Source: Dactylonectria macrodidyma (taxonomy: Eukaryota; Ascomycota; Sordariomycetes; Hypocreales; Nectriaceae). From it: a stretch of 64,000 nucleotides of DNA. Position numbers and translations under genes: made by a program. The notes beneath the pieces were generated by a model, which was given only the letters and a program-made list of their open reading frames with translations, did not search any database and was not told the origin of the DNA. Of the stretch, positions 53,118 to 64,000 are shown in pieces; position 1 is the stretch's first letter; every line of letters starts with the position of its first letter. The stretch lies in assembly GCA_020744425.1 (NCBI GenBank), contig JAGMUV010000003.1, positions 4,526,001-4,590,000 on the forward strand. Reading direction: 5' to 3'.

Positions 53118-54540
53118 CTAAAATCTAGCCCACATGTTGCCAACCCCACATGCGGCTATCTTGCCTCCCACGAGACACAGCAAGCTGGCCGCATAGCTTA
53201 CAATCGTGAAGACTATGAGTCCCCAATACTTGCCCCCAGATCTGCTCAGTATTTCCCCAGCCAAGGGAGTACCAGTGAATGTGCTATGGCAGTGCATTAG
53301 TATCTGCAGACACAATGCGTTTCAACAGAGGGGACGTGACAAACCCGATACTGACCAGTACATATGCTGTAGCGTAGTAACGGCCATATGATTCAATACC
53401 ACACAACTGCCCTATGCATACTGGAGCAAGGCTAACGTTGCCTCCATTGAAGAAGCCAAATGACAGTGAAAAGATAACAAGCAAGACTGGGCTCGACGTC
53501 GCCGGCAGCCAAAAGCACAGACAACAGACTCCTCCTCCTAGTACTGTGATAATGAAGAGATTAAATCTCCCAAAGCGGTCGGCAAAATACCCTACCACCC
53601 AACGGCCAAAAATTCCGCCGGCATTAACGAGGGAAAGCTGCATATATGAAAAGGCAACCGAGTGCTGGTTGTCCAAGGCGTAAGATGTTAAGTACGACAA
53701 GGGTACAAAAAGACCCCATTCCATGAAGAAGACTCCCAGACTAGTCAAAGACAAAGCTGCTTGCCGGAAGATGAAAGGGTCGGGACGGATTGTCAACAAC
53801 GTAAGAGGCTTCTTCGGAAAGCGAGGGCGTATCAAGGCAACGGAGAGAGAAAACGTGAAGAGACAGATGAATGCTGCAATCCTGGTTGCCCATGCGAAAC
53901 CCACGGATGCAAAGAGCTTCTGAAGCATGATGGGGAATACGATCCCGCCAACTGCACCACCCGAAGAAGCGATTCCGCTTGCGAATGCTCGTCTTCGACT
54001 GAAATAGTGTGCGACAATGGAGATGGCAGGGCCAAAGATGAGCGAAAGACTCGTTCCTCCAAGGACGCCAAAGACGAGCATGAAGTGCCAATATTCGGTG
54101 CAGAACCCAAGCAACACCAGGTAGAGAACTGTGCAGACTCCACCACAGAAGACAAGCTCCCGGGGACCTCTCGCATCGAAGATCGGGCCAGCTTGAACAC
54201 CAAGGAGAAAGGTTAAGCCGTTGTAAACCCCAAAGATCCATCCGACGGCGGTAACACTTGAGGACTGTAGTTGATGCCGCACCAGGTAGGCTTGAAATGT
54301 TCCAATACTGTTCATAAAGGACATGGAGCCGAATAAAGCCATCCAGCTGCCGAGGACAATACTCCAAGCAGCCCAACCTCCTTCGGGATACGTCGGGACA
54401 TCCGAGTCACTGGCCGGATCCGTATTTGGAGTCTCATCGATAGGAGTTACCGTTCGCGGCAGAATCCGTTGGTCTTGTTCCGGTACCTTCTCTGCGATCT
54501 CAAGCTCACTCATTCCTTTTGTAGTCGCCACAGCTGTCAT
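53118..54540 (-). CDS. MFS monocarboxylate-type (MCT) transporter
   Basis: Exons 54540-53345 and 53283-53118 (61-bp intron, donor GTTTGT) give 453 aa with twelve hydrophobic segments. MCT landmarks are 'PEGGWAAWSIVLGSW' before TM1 and 'GPAISIVAHYFSRRRAFASGIASSGGAVGG' in TM4-5, with 'GRWVVGYFADRFGR' in TM8-9. Fungal members transport monocarboxylates, riboflavin or unknown small metabolites across the plasma or organelle membrane. The frame is open to 54927; the start at 54540 gives the usual cytosolic N-terminus, and an alternative ATG lies at 54597. The short C-terminal exon carries TM11-12 and ends soon after. Confidence 0.88.
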
Positions 54541-56116
54541 ACTGTTCGAGCTACTCAAACGGCCGTCAATAATGTGTCCTAGCGAGCGTAAGGGCATGTT
54601 CAGAACCCGTCCTCCAGGCACCACGCGACAGGTTCGCGATTCTCTGTCATGGGCCAAATTAGCATCTAATGCAGGCCAAGGCGTAGTTTTGACGGAATAA
54701 AAAAGAGAGAGATGTGTTTCGAGGACGTGGGCCTTACCACAGCAGACGCGGTTTTGTCTCGGTTCTAGCTTACAATCCTCGAGTAGTGGGCAAGAAGGGC
54801 TTGAAGTAACTTGAGGACGTGAATAGTTCCATTGTAATCTAGATCTCCTTGAGTTCGAATCGTTTTTGTTGTCGCGCGATGAGAGAGGTAGTCGAGCTGT
54901 CGGACGGCCCGACACGCTAAAGGCCACTTGTCTCGGCCCTGTGGAATGGATCCAATCCCTATGTCATTAAATTTATTCGTTACAATCCTACAATTTCCTA
55001 AACACTCGGGCGTAGGCGTATCGTCAATAACGGCAAGATCAGAGTTACTACAAATCCGCCAACCCTCAGCTTTAGTCACTTTGCCGCTGTTCTGCTCTAG
55101 GGGTTTCGCACTCGGTGGTTTAAAAATCCCCTAGTTCAGAAAGCGGCTCGGAATGAAACTCAATTTGCAAGAAGCCCGTTCCGAAGCGAATCCGTTCGGA
55201 CCCTGATCTAATTGGCCCGGAACGCTCTGTCTGAGCGAGAACCTAAAGTATCAATGATTTTCGCAGCTGCTTTAACTTGTGTGATGTGACGTATTACGCG
55301 CGCGCTCGCTGACTTAAAAAGCACCTTAATAAGTCTTATTTATGCACTAGTAATTAAAGCAAGCAAGCCCCAGGGGTTAGGATCCCCGACTGAATGGGCC
55401 CCGTGTCATTGAACAATTATTCACAAACTACGAGCTTTCGCACTCCTTGGCATCCATACACTGAATACATTCACCAAGACTCATCTGCAAATCTCTAGTT
55501 ATCATGGGCGAATTCATGCATGGCCATGTTTCGAACGCTCCAGTGCAACGATAAAGGTAGAGGCTTGTGATTAGAACCCCTCCTTCCAAGGGGCGAAGCT
55601 GAAAGTAGACGACTAATAAGCGGAGGAGGGAAGCGATCACGTCCACCAACCAACTCGTCACCAACTCTTTACACCCAGGTTGACCCGCTCGACGTCTGGC
55701 TCGCCATCGAGGCCGACGTGACGCGCAGAATCGACCTAGAAACCTTGAGCTCGGCCACCTCCATCGATGAAAAATATAAGTCCTGCGACACAGGCCCCTA
55801 CCTTCTGGTAGCTGCATGTGATAAACAAAATCAGCGTCAAGACCACGTTGAAACAAGCTCCTATCCGTGTGAAAACATTCAAGGGTTGCCAACACTACAT
55901 TTGTATCGATCTTTAGAATATCTTACAAGATAAATCTTTCCTTCAACCTTGAATTAACTAGCATGTGCCCAAAATTGTTCACCTAAACGATGCTTTACAG
56001 CTCACTCAACACCCAAGCTCTGCGTCATCGCATTCATCTTCCTCCCTTCACCCCCCGGATATTTTTCAACCTCCCTATGGCACACAGCTGGACACTGAAA
56101 GAAGGTGTTTCCTCTA
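54541..56116. other. Intergenic; possible gene fragment
   Basis: Holds the 5' flank of the MCT gene. Near 55681-55790 on the plus strand a protein-like stretch ('VDPLDVWLAIEADVTRRID') follows a CAG that could be a splice acceptor. No neighbouring exons could be found and the family is not recognised, so it may be a gene remnant. Confidence 0.4.
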
Positions 56117-57819
56117 TCAAGACAAGCCCCAAATTCTCGCCGACCGGCGACGGCAAGCTTTGCCTTTCCAGATAAACAGAGCGCCGGACATGAAGACGAC
56201 GAAACACAAAACACCCATGATGATGAATGCGTCGCGAAGCCCGTTGTGCTCAATCCATGGCTCGGCGGCAAATATCATTGCGCAAGCAATCACGTTCCGC
56301 AGCGTGATCATGGCCGTCGTAGCCACTCCAGCCTTGGACGTGTAGCTCTCGGTGACATATCCAAGCGAGACCTCTCCCGCAATAGGGATGCCTGCACCTA
56401 TCATGCCCATCCCGATGACGGGGGCGATCCAGGGCAAGCCGGCGGACGCTCCGGCGCCGTACAGAACGAGTCCGCCAGCCATGATAGGGGCGGCGAGGAA
56501 GACGACGTAGATGCGTGACTCGGGCTCCATGACGCCTTTGTTCCGACGGGCTTGCCAGACCATGAGACGATCAGTGCCGGCACCTCCCGCATAAAAGGTC
56601 AGCAAGCTCCCGATGAGGGGCGCGATGCTTGTTAGACCGACGGCGGTGAAGCTAAAGTTGTAGCCGTACTCTGGGCTCTGGAAGACTGTGTTTGCGGTAA
56701 AGGCCATGACTGCCAACCAAGAGATTCCGAATCCGTACAGACAGGCAGACCATATTATGATGGGCTCGACTAAGAGCTTGACAGGGTCGACGATGATGTT
56801 GAACATGCCATCGCCAAGATCAAAGCTAGTCGCCAGCTTCAATCTTGCGCCGTAGCTCTTGGACGTGGGAGGCGGTGTCGTCAGCTGACTGCCTTCACCC
56901 CGGGTGCCCATGTTTTCCCGGTCGAAGTAAGTCTCTTCAAGGCCAAAGAAAGCCATCAAGGTGGTTAGTGCCATGGCGATTGTAAAAACCCAGTACACCC
57001 AGCGCCAGCCAACACCGTCGACAATGAAACCAGTCGCGATCGGGCCAAGGAACGATCTATGTTGCCAATACTAGTCAGTCAAAGCTATGTCTATGAGAGG
57101 CAGCATCGGGATGGAACGTACCCGAGTGTGGCAGCGAGAACATATAGAGACAGAGCGAAGCCACGGTGGTGGATGAAGAATTGATCATTGGCAGTGACCG
57201 CGGGAAGCTGCTCAAAGGGAGCCGCAACAAATCCCATGAGAATTCGTGAGCCAACGAAAACCTGGCTCGACTGCGCTGTTGCAGCAAGGATTTGCGTCAC
57301 CATAGTCAACAAGGAAGACATGGTGTAAACGGGTCGACGGCCGTACTTAAGAGCCTGAACCCCGGAGAATGGGCTGAATTAGTCGTCCGCAGTGGCGTTG
57401 AGCGTTGGGGTTTTTAAACTCACCAAAGGGTTCCAGAACATATTTCCCATTCCGATCAACAAGATGGATACTGCGGTGCCGACATTCAGGTACTCTGCAG
57501 TTGTGTTGAACTCGACAATGAGAGCCCCATACGTCACGGCAGTAGAGAGCGACACGACAGCCACCATGAACGAATAGAAGCAGACGATAAAGTAGCTTGC
57601 GTACTTGCGCAGAGGACTCCAGTTCAGCGGATCATCGGGATGGTTCGTGGGGGCAGGCAGAAGAACAATGTCCTGGGTGCCGTGGGCTGCTGCTTCCAGC
57701 TTGTGCTGCCAGTCGACCAGGAGCCTAGTTCCTGGAACGCTTTCCACGGTTTCTATGGCGGTGCCCGTTTCGATATCGGCAGCAGTGGGTGGCATGGTGA
57801 GTTCCTTTGCTTCACCCAT
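56117..57819 (-). CDS. MFS transporter, DHA1-like drug/metabolite antiporter family
   Basis: Three exons, 57819-57424, 57354-57122 and 57056-56117, total 1569 nt (522 aa); introns 69 and 65 bp. The N-terminal 'DPLNWSPLRKYASYFIVCFYSF' is the standard lead into TM1 of this fungal family, and 'LKYGRRPVY' after the first intron is the loop 2-3 motif A. 'GFIVDGVGWRWVYWVF' marks TM5-6. Twelve hydrophobic segments are present. Family members export drugs or metabolites, or import small nitrogenous compounds. The ATG at 57819 is the first in the frame; others follow at 57795. Confidence 0.9.
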
Positions 57820-58863
57820 TTTCCGAGAGTGGCGAGGATAGTCAGCCACTCAGTGAGTTGCAAGTAATTATTATGAAGAGTGGTGTGCTGTGAATAGCTA
57901 GGCAATATTGGGCAATGTTCCTTTGATGATAGAATTGCTTCTCTGGCTGGCAGTGAGGTGCTGCTATATACTACGTACGTCAACCCGTCGAGCCTTGACA
58001 ACTTGATTCACGTCGTAATCCCTGTTTCCGAGCCGTGGCCCCAGTTCCGAAGCGAAGGATCATGAGCAATTCGACCAAAGCCAGCGCTGTTCAGCTTGTA
58101 TTTTTTCGTTATTCTGGCTACGTCGTCTATCTGAGGATCAGTTACAGAAACTCGGAAGCCATGGCCCGGAGACAAAAAAGGCTCGGATCTCGGAGCCCGG
58201 AACCTGGTCGAATGCGCCGCGGCCTCAATGCTGCAAGGTGCATGCACTTGTTCCAAGCCGCTAGTCGCTTTTGCTCACTTAGTATTAGTAATTATCTAGA
58301 TATCATCAAACGCACAGCTACACACTAAGTATTTAAGGTTACCGCTATTGCGGGATGGCGCGTTCTCACCCCTCAACCCCGGAATTCGAGCGAGGAGATG
58401 CTCCAAACTTCTCACTTATGTTACCTCTTTTGGCTCACCTGGGTGTAGGTGACATGATCAGTTACAAATACTCCAGAGATAGTACATTTTCACAGTCACA
58501 CACTTGGTGATTTGTCAGTCCCGAGCATGATAAGGATATAACTTACTCCGAAAGTTAGACTCCGGGACGCCTCGGGACCCCATGTATTATGTACTCCAGT
58601 CCGAGATACAGCATTCGGGATGTATATATCTAAGCCTGTTAGTAATGCTTGAGGCGTAATTTGATCTTTGAGAAACCCTTCACACATTTATATATACTGG
58701 GTACAGTCGTTGAACTTGAGATCGCTATAGACATCCTCAACAAAACCTCTCACTTGCTCTTGCGCAACATCCACCTGTCTTGCCTATACTCTGTGTTTAT
58801 CTGCACGCAAGTCTAGTATACTCTACTCTACTTAGCCCTTCATTTGCTCTTCAGCACGCCAAC
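57820..58863. other. Intergenic; divergent promoter region
   Basis: Shared upstream region of the MFS gene and the amidase. The last 100 bp are pyrimidine-rich leader of the amidase. No repeat or RNA recognised. Confidence 0.5.
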
Positions 58864-60519
58864 ATGGCTGCCCCAGGAGAATGGGAGGATATTGTGCGGC
58901 GGAAGAGGGAGCAGCGCGAGTCGCGTATTCCCAGCGAGTGGCTGGTCGAGTCTCCCGCTCCAGGCGTCACCTACAACCCTCTCAGGACTTTAGTCGAGAG
59001 CGGTCTCTTGAGCCAGCAGGAGCTTGAGTGGACCGACACGAGCACGTTGGATGCGACGGCAACTCTTGCTCTCCTCTCCTCGGGCCAGATCAGCGCCGAG
59101 CGTCTCGTCACGGCTTTTTGTAAGCGCGCTGCTGCGGCCAACGCGCTGGCAAACTTCATCACCGAGGTCAACTTCGCCCAAGCCATCAAACGGGCCAAGG
59201 AGCTGGACCGCCACTTCGAGGAGACTGGAAAGGTGGTCGGGCCTTTCCACGGCTTGCCCATCACAGTCAAGGACCACATGAATGTGGCAGGGCTCGATTC
59301 TTCCGCGGGCATCGCGTCTTTTTGTTTCGATCCTGCGGCTTCCAACTCCTATCTAGTGCAGATTATGGTCAACGCCGGGGCAGTTGTGGTTGCCAAGACG
59401 AATGTCCCCCAGACTTGTTTGGCCGCGGACTCTATCAATGTCGTCTTTGGAAGAACCCTCAACGCCCACAACAGTACCTTTGGAGCTGGCGGCTCCTCTG
59501 GCGGCGAGGCCTCTGCTCTCGCCATGGGTGCCTCGCTTCTTGGGCTTGGTTCAGATGGCGCAGGATCTGCTAGAATGCCCGCCATGGCCAACGGTGTAGT
59601 TGGCTATAGGCCGAGCGGTTACCGTCTCCCTGCTGACGGTAGAGCGATTCTCGATCCAGGCATCATTGGCATTTCCCAACTCGGTCCTGTTGCTACCTTT
59701 GGCCTTATGGGCCACTCGGTAAGAGATATCCGTCTGGCATCCAAGCTGGTCTCTGACAGCAAGCCCTGGGAGAATGACCCGTTTCTGTACCCCAGCCCCT
59801 GGTTGGCTATCTCGGCGCCTTCACAGCCTCGCATTGGAGTTTGGGCAGCATCAAGCGCCAACAATTACTTGCATCTTTCTCCCCCAGTACTCCGAGGGTA
59901 TCTTACTGCCCAGCACCGATTGCGTAAAGCAGGTTTCGACTTGGTCGAGTTCACGCCACCCGACATGAGTGGGGTTTGGGATCTCTGCAAAGACTTCATC
60001 CACGTCCAAGGTGTTAAGAACCTAACCAGAGAGATTTCGAAGGAGCCTATTATGAAAATCGTAGAAAAGACGGGCATTTTTGGTCCTGAGAGGCTGCAAA
60101 AGCTCCTTGGTCTCGACTACATCCACCAACTGAACGGCAAGCTAGCTGGCCTGAATGTCGCCATGAGTGCCGCCTGGAATGCCAGCGGCCGCCCTCCCGA
60201 CGCACTGCTCTGGGTCACAAGCCCCTACACTGCTCTTCCAATCGATGAATGGACCGATACAACCTTTACCTGTATCTTCAATGCCGTCGACTGGCCTGCC
60301 ATCTCACTGCCGTTGGGCATGCAGTCTGACAAGGACATCGACCATAGGCACAAAGATTTCACGCCTTTTAGTGAAGAAGATGCGAGGCTTAATGCTTTGT
60401 ATGATCCTGATCGATTTCATGGGCTTCCGTTGTCAGTTCAACTGATTGGCAGAAGATTCCAGGATGAAAAACTCTTGGCAACCGCAGAGCTCATTCACCC
60501 AATCATCAATGAGGGCTAA
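58864..60519 (+). CDS. Amidase-signature-family amidase (acetamidase-like)
   Basis: Predicted 551 aa, intronless. The catalytic Ser-cisSer-Lys triad can be read as K136 ('PITVKDHMN'), S211 (in 'GAGGSSGGEASA') and S235 (in 'GSDGAGSARMPA'), with the family's 75- and 24-residue spacing. These enzymes hydrolyse amides to acid plus ammonia and help fungi use amides as nitrogen or carbon source. The ATG at 58864 has an excellent context (ccaacATGGC); the frame is open 28 codons further upstream but that part is not family-like. No signal peptide or membrane anchor. Confidence 0.94.
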   Translation: MAAPGEWEDIVRRKREQRESRIPSEWLVESPAPGVTYNPLRTLVESGLLSQQELEWTDTSTLDATATLALLSSGQISAERLVTAFCKRAAAANALANFITEVNFAQAIKRAKELDRHFEETGKVVGPFHGLPITVKDHMNVAGLDSSAGIASFCFDPAASNSYLVQIMVNAGAVVVAKTNVPQTCLAADSINVVFGRTLNAHNSTFGAGGSSGGEASALAMGASLLGLGSDGAGSARMPAMANGVVGYRPSGYRLPADGRAILDPGIIGISQLGPVATFGLMGHSVRDIRLASKLVSDSKPWENDPFLYPSPWLAISAPSQPRIGVWAASSANNYLHLSPPVLRGYLTAQHRLRKAGFDLVEFTPPDMSGVWDLCKDFIHVQGVKNLTREISKEPIMKIVEKTGIFGPERLQKLLGLDYIHQLNGKLAGLNVAMSAAWNASGRPPDALLWVTSPYTALPIDEWTDTTFTCIFNAVDWPAISLPLGMQSDKDIDHRHKDFTPFSEEDARLNALYDPDRFHGLPLSVQLIGRRFQDEKLLATAELIHPIINEG

Positions 60520-60736
60520 GACAGCAACAAGGGAAGAAGATGGAGAATAATAGCTTGAGTTTGATGCATTGACATCCATTTGTCTCAAGTTTTGGGGGTC
60601 TGCGCATACTGGGGAGGCGACATAAGAGTTCAGAGTATTACATGTTTCGTCCAATAAACACTGCTTCTAACTGTTTTTTGCCATTGTGCCAGCAACTTGA
60701 CTTGAAGGAGCGGATCGCTAATAGATAACACTGCTT

Positions 60737-62527
60737 CTAATTCGTCTGCTTCCCGGCTTGAGCATCCGCAATCTCGGTTTCTTCAACGTGCATCACCTTC
60801 GAAGCCTTAGCGCCGGCAGCATGATCCCCCTCAGGGCCATCAAAAATGACGGCAATCTCCTCAAGCGTTTTCCCTTTAGTCTCCACAAACCACCCATAAG
60901 CGATGAAGCTCTCCACGGCAAGAACAGCTACATAAACAATGTAGAACTTCCAGCCGATTTTCTGGAGACCAATTGGGTTCACAAATTGGTTGACGAAAAC
61001 CGCGGCTTTGGTGGAGAATACATAGGTAGCCATACCCTTGGCACGAATCGAGTATGGCAGGACCTCAACCGAATAAGCGACTGGCAGCGGCGAGAAAGCC
61101 ATGCAGTAAAAGATTTCGTAGACAAAAATCAGTGCCATGACCGCAACACCTGCTGAGCGGGCCTCAGTCTCGGCAAAGCGGGCAGAGGCCACAGTCCATC
61201 CAGCGAAGACGAGGAGCATGCCAATGGTTGAGACGCGGAAGAGTGGGCGGCGGCCAATTCTCTCGACGAAGAAAGCGGTTGTCAAGGCTAGAGCCCAGTT
61301 CCAGATATTGACGAGACCATTCACCAAAGCCTGGGTGGTTTTGTCCTTGATGCCGACCGAGTCCATGATTCGAGAAAGATCTGCGAGTGTCAGAGGATGG
61401 TTTGACCAAGATGATCGAGGAAAGACTTGAACATACAGTACGAAATTAAACCGTTGCCCGACCATTGGCTAAAAATGCCCATGCAAACGACCAGAAACAT
61501 TCGGTAACGGTTGCCCGGGGTGCTGACCATGGATTTCCAAGTTGTCTGTCCCGATGCTAAAGCTAAGTTAGGTTTCCGTAGACTCAGGTTCGTGCACACC
61601 ATGACGTACTCTTTTCATGTTCGATAGCTGATCTAATCTCGTTGTATTCGAGTTTGACCAGTTCAGTTTCGGTTCCATCGCCGTGATATCGAGAAAGGGC
61701 CGCCAGTGCCTCGGAGTCGCGGTCATTCGAAATGAGCCATCTGGGAGATTCTGGCAGGAACCACACTGCTGAGAGCTGAAGGATACTCGGCGCCATCTGA
61801 AGGAGCGATGGGAGACGCCAGGACCAGGTATTGGGAATTGTTCGTGTTCCGTAAGTGACCCAAGCAGCAGTAATGCTGCCCAAGAACCAGCTACCTCTGT
61901 TAATAACAGGTCGAAATTGGGCATAGGGGTGATGCATCCATACCAAGTGTTGCAGATGGCGGTGATGGTCACGCGATCCTTGGGATGTGCCAGCTCGCTC
62001 ACCATGCTAGGAGACGCGGTGGTTGCAAACGACAAACCAAAGCCCAAGATGAACCGGCTGACGACGAACATGGCGAAAGTGGTACTCTCGCACTGCAATA
62101 TAGCGCCAACAATCATGATGATGCTGCCAACGGTGATTCCCCATCGACGTCCGAAGCGATCGGCTACCCAAGGAGCAATCGGGGTGGAGCAGATGCTACC
62201 TAGCGACATGATGGCGCTCATGAGCCCAAGTTGCGAACCACGAGGGGTGCCGAAAAACTCATCCCAGTACGAAACTGTTTGCAGAGAATTCATCATCGAT
62301 CCATCATACCCACTGGTTGCGTAGGAAATGACACAGGCCGGAAACAAGAGGAAATAGAGGCGTCGTCGCGCAGCAGATTGATACCACACCGGAGCCTCCT
62401 GAGCCAACTCCGTAAGGCGAGAGGGTTGGTACGGGTTGGATTCGGAGCCTGCTTCTTGATCCCGACGGGCTTTGGCCGCAATGCGATCCAGCCGAGGGGC
62501 AGGCAAGCGACGGCGGAGATAATCCAT
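60737..62527 (-). CDS. MFS sugar transporter (lactose-permease-like), possible nonsense codon at the first splice junction
   Basis: Exons 62527-61944, 61896-61610, 61562-61437 and 61380-60737 total 1641 nt with consistent phases (546 codons plus stop). Sugar-porter marks are 'WVADRFGRRWG', 'PESPRWLISNDRD', 'ERIGRRPLFR' and the C-terminal 'VETKGKTLEEIAVIF'. The first junction reads ..AAC ACT TG|A GGT AGC.., which makes TGA. No other donor/acceptor pair was found that keeps both flanking exons in frame. The gene is therefore either a recent pseudogene or uses an unseen splice choice. It lies head to head with a GH5 glucanase-like gene. In the third intron-exon junction (near 61562) an acceptor 6 bp downstream is equally possible. 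Confidence 0.8.
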
Positions 62528-63324
62528 TTCGTCTCAAACAGTTAATCTCTTATTGGGGTTTTGTGGTTGTTGGGTGTTGTCGATCTGAGGAGGATGAGTT
62601 GATGATAACGTGGGAGACATGGCTCTTTATGTATCGATGATGCGCCTCAACTCGGAAATCACCACCTTACGATGGGTAACACTCGTCAACTACCGGGTCT
62701 CAATAGACCATTGTTCAACGAGTTAGTACGCAACCCTAGTCATGGAGAAGAGGGATACAATCGCGGGGAATAGGGTGATCTGGGGTCTCTCCGCATTTTT
62801 CACACCACTTTCTTTGACACAACTAACTCGATGGGAAATGAGGCCGGAGGAAAACATCACCATGACTCGTCACAGGGGGCGAAAAAGACATCGTCGTGTG
62901 GAGTTTTAGTTCCAAACGCACGAATGAGAAGCTTTCGGGGGAGCTAAATCATTCCCCCTTGAGATCCACTTAATGGGGGAGCTAAAACACTCCCCCGAAA
63001 AGGCCCCAGTTCTCTAGGGTAGCGGTTTCGGGGCTTCATTCAATGCTGCCCCGAAGGGAATTGTCAAATCAGTATCGAGAGACTGGATGCAAGCGGCTTG
63101 GTTCTCCATCCAGAATTGAGCCTGAAGTCGGGGGGATCCACCTCTTACTCCAGAATACACGAGATATGTAGCTCTTCTCGTCCGACTGCTGTTAGAGCAA
63201 GATCCGGAAGTTAACTGGGAAGTATTTAGGTCGGCGTCGCTCTCAGAGTCAGCCATACACCGCACTCCCAACAGTTTCGATTCTTTGACTCCCGATTCTT
63301 GTTTTTCCAAGTCTCTCTGTCACC
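62528..63324. promoter_or_regulatory. Divergent promoter with a fold-back repeat
   Basis: Upstream region shared by the sugar transporter (minus) and the GH5 gene (plus). Two 22-bp near-identical copies (62937-62958 and 62975-62996, 19 of 22 positions equal) each begin GGGGGAG and end in CCCCC, so each can form a small hairpin. They are framed by an 11-bp inverted repeat beginning CTTTCGGGGGAG at 62932. The first copy also contains CCCCT, a stress-response-element core. No gene is present in this stretch. Confidence 0.6.
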
Positions 63325-64000
63325 ATGTCGCAAATTCTGAAGACCGATGGTGCGCGCATCGTTGACTCTAGTGGGAATGCAGTTCTACTTCGAGGTGTTA
63401 GTCCCCCCTAATCTCTGTCCCTAAACACAAATATTGATTCACATTCTGTCGCAAAAGACTGCCCTTGGAGGATGGATGCTCATGGAAAACTTCATGAACG
63501 GATTTCCCGGTCGAGAATGTCAAATCCGAGGCGCATTGCTCAAGGTGCTGGGTAAAGAGAAATGCGAGTTCTTCTTCGACAAGTTTCTGGAGTACTTCTT
63601 CACAGACAGGGACGCCGAATTCCTCACCTCAATTGGATTCAATTGCCTTCGGCTAAGCTTGAATTACCATCACTTCGAAGATGACATGAACCCCTTTGTC
63701 ATCAAGGAGGAAGGGTTCAAGCACGTTGACAGGGTCATCGACATTGTGAGTTGCCGATGCCGGCCAATGCTAAGTCTCCACTTTGTGCTGATTTATGAAA
63801 ATGCATAGTGCGCAAGGCATAATATTTATACCATCATCGATATGCACGCGCTTCCTGGGGGCCAAAACCAAGACTGGCACTCTGACAACCCTACCGGGTA
63901 TGCTGCATTCTGGGATCATAAACATTTCCAAGACAGAGCTGTCAATCTCTGGGAGCACATCGCAAAGCGCTACAAGGGAAACCCTTGGATTGCGGGATAT
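63325..64000 (+). CDS. Glycoside hydrolase family 5 exo-beta-1,3-glucanase-like, 3' end cut by window
   Basis: Exons 63325-63396, 63458-63745 and 63809-64000 (continuing past the window); visible protein 184 aa. The start 'MSQILKTDGARIVDSSGNAVLLRG' leads to 'TALGGWMLMENFMNGFPGRE', then 'GFNCLRLSLNYHHFEDD' and 'YTIIDMHALPGGQNQDWHSDN', the glucan-binding and 'DMH' blocks of fungal GH5 exoglucanases. The catalytic glutamates lie beyond the window. No signal peptide is seen, so it belongs to the intracellular or unconventionally secreted branch. Introns are 61 and 63 bp with standard ends. Confidence 0.88.

Noticed and set aside
55681..55933. Protein-like stretch preceded by a possible acceptor
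   Set aside because: No upstream or downstream exon could be joined and the family is unknown, so it is noted as a possible remnant only.

Overview
The window is nuclear DNA of a filamentous ascomycete (Pezizomycotina, most likely a sordariomycete; the species cannot be named from this sequence). The evidence is the gene set: a LaeA-like methyltransferase, a Zn2Cys6 regulator, an RTA1 protein, a caleosin, a NACHT/WD40 NOD-like receptor, a necrosis-inducing-protein-like effector, many MFS permeases and secreted glycosidases. Genes carry short introns of about 45-80 bp with GT-AG ends, there are no operons, and strands alternate freely. No tRNA, rRNA, CRISPR array or bacterial-type feature was recognised.

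Layout. 1-5390: an NLP-family effector-like gene cut by the window edge, a secreted parallel beta-helix protein of bacterial/archaeal 'adhesin-like' type, and an alpha/beta hydrolase. 5796-22388: mostly ordinary genes, namely a nine-exon LaeA-like methyltransferase, gluconokinase, an FAD oxidoreductase with a C-terminal Rieske domain, a caleosin, a large sterol glucosyltransferase with ubiquitin-related motifs, an RTA1 membrane protein, a Zn2Cys6 factor and an 81-residue internally repeated protein that is easy to miss. 22389-36810: an accessory region with a seemingly intact piggyBac-type transposon (23531-25790), a thioesterase-like gene, an enoyl-CoA hydratase-family gene, and a NACHT-WD40 receptor split by an apparently intact Crypton (31154-34239). 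The Crypton is flanked by a 4-bp GCTT repeat, and both receptor halves remain open.

37140-44248 is a carbohydrate block: a maltose-permease-like transporter, a clan-A glycosidase (GH39-like) and a GH36 alpha-galactosidase. 44507-46629 holds two adjacent decayed genes, an Asx-tRNA synthetase paralogue with one frameshift and a P-loop kinase with a frameshift and two stops. A gene-poor 2.5 kb follows. 49189-62527 holds a secreted protein with a Kex2-type site, an SDR, a monocarboxylate-type MFS transporter, a second MFS transporter, an amidase and a sugar transporter whose first splice junction makes a TGA codon. A fold-back repeat lies in the divergent promoter shared by that sugar transporter and the last gene, a GH5 exo-beta-1,3-glucanase-like enzyme cut by the window end.

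Taken together the region suits a plant- or debris-associated lifestyle: secreted glycosidases release oligosaccharides and sugar permeases import them. Several loci show recent damage (a transposon in an immune-type receptor, two pseudogenes, one suspicious transporter), as expected for a fast-evolving accessory part of a fungal chromosome. Exon boundaries were assigned by eye from splice signals, reading frame and family resemblance; no alignment or database search was run.
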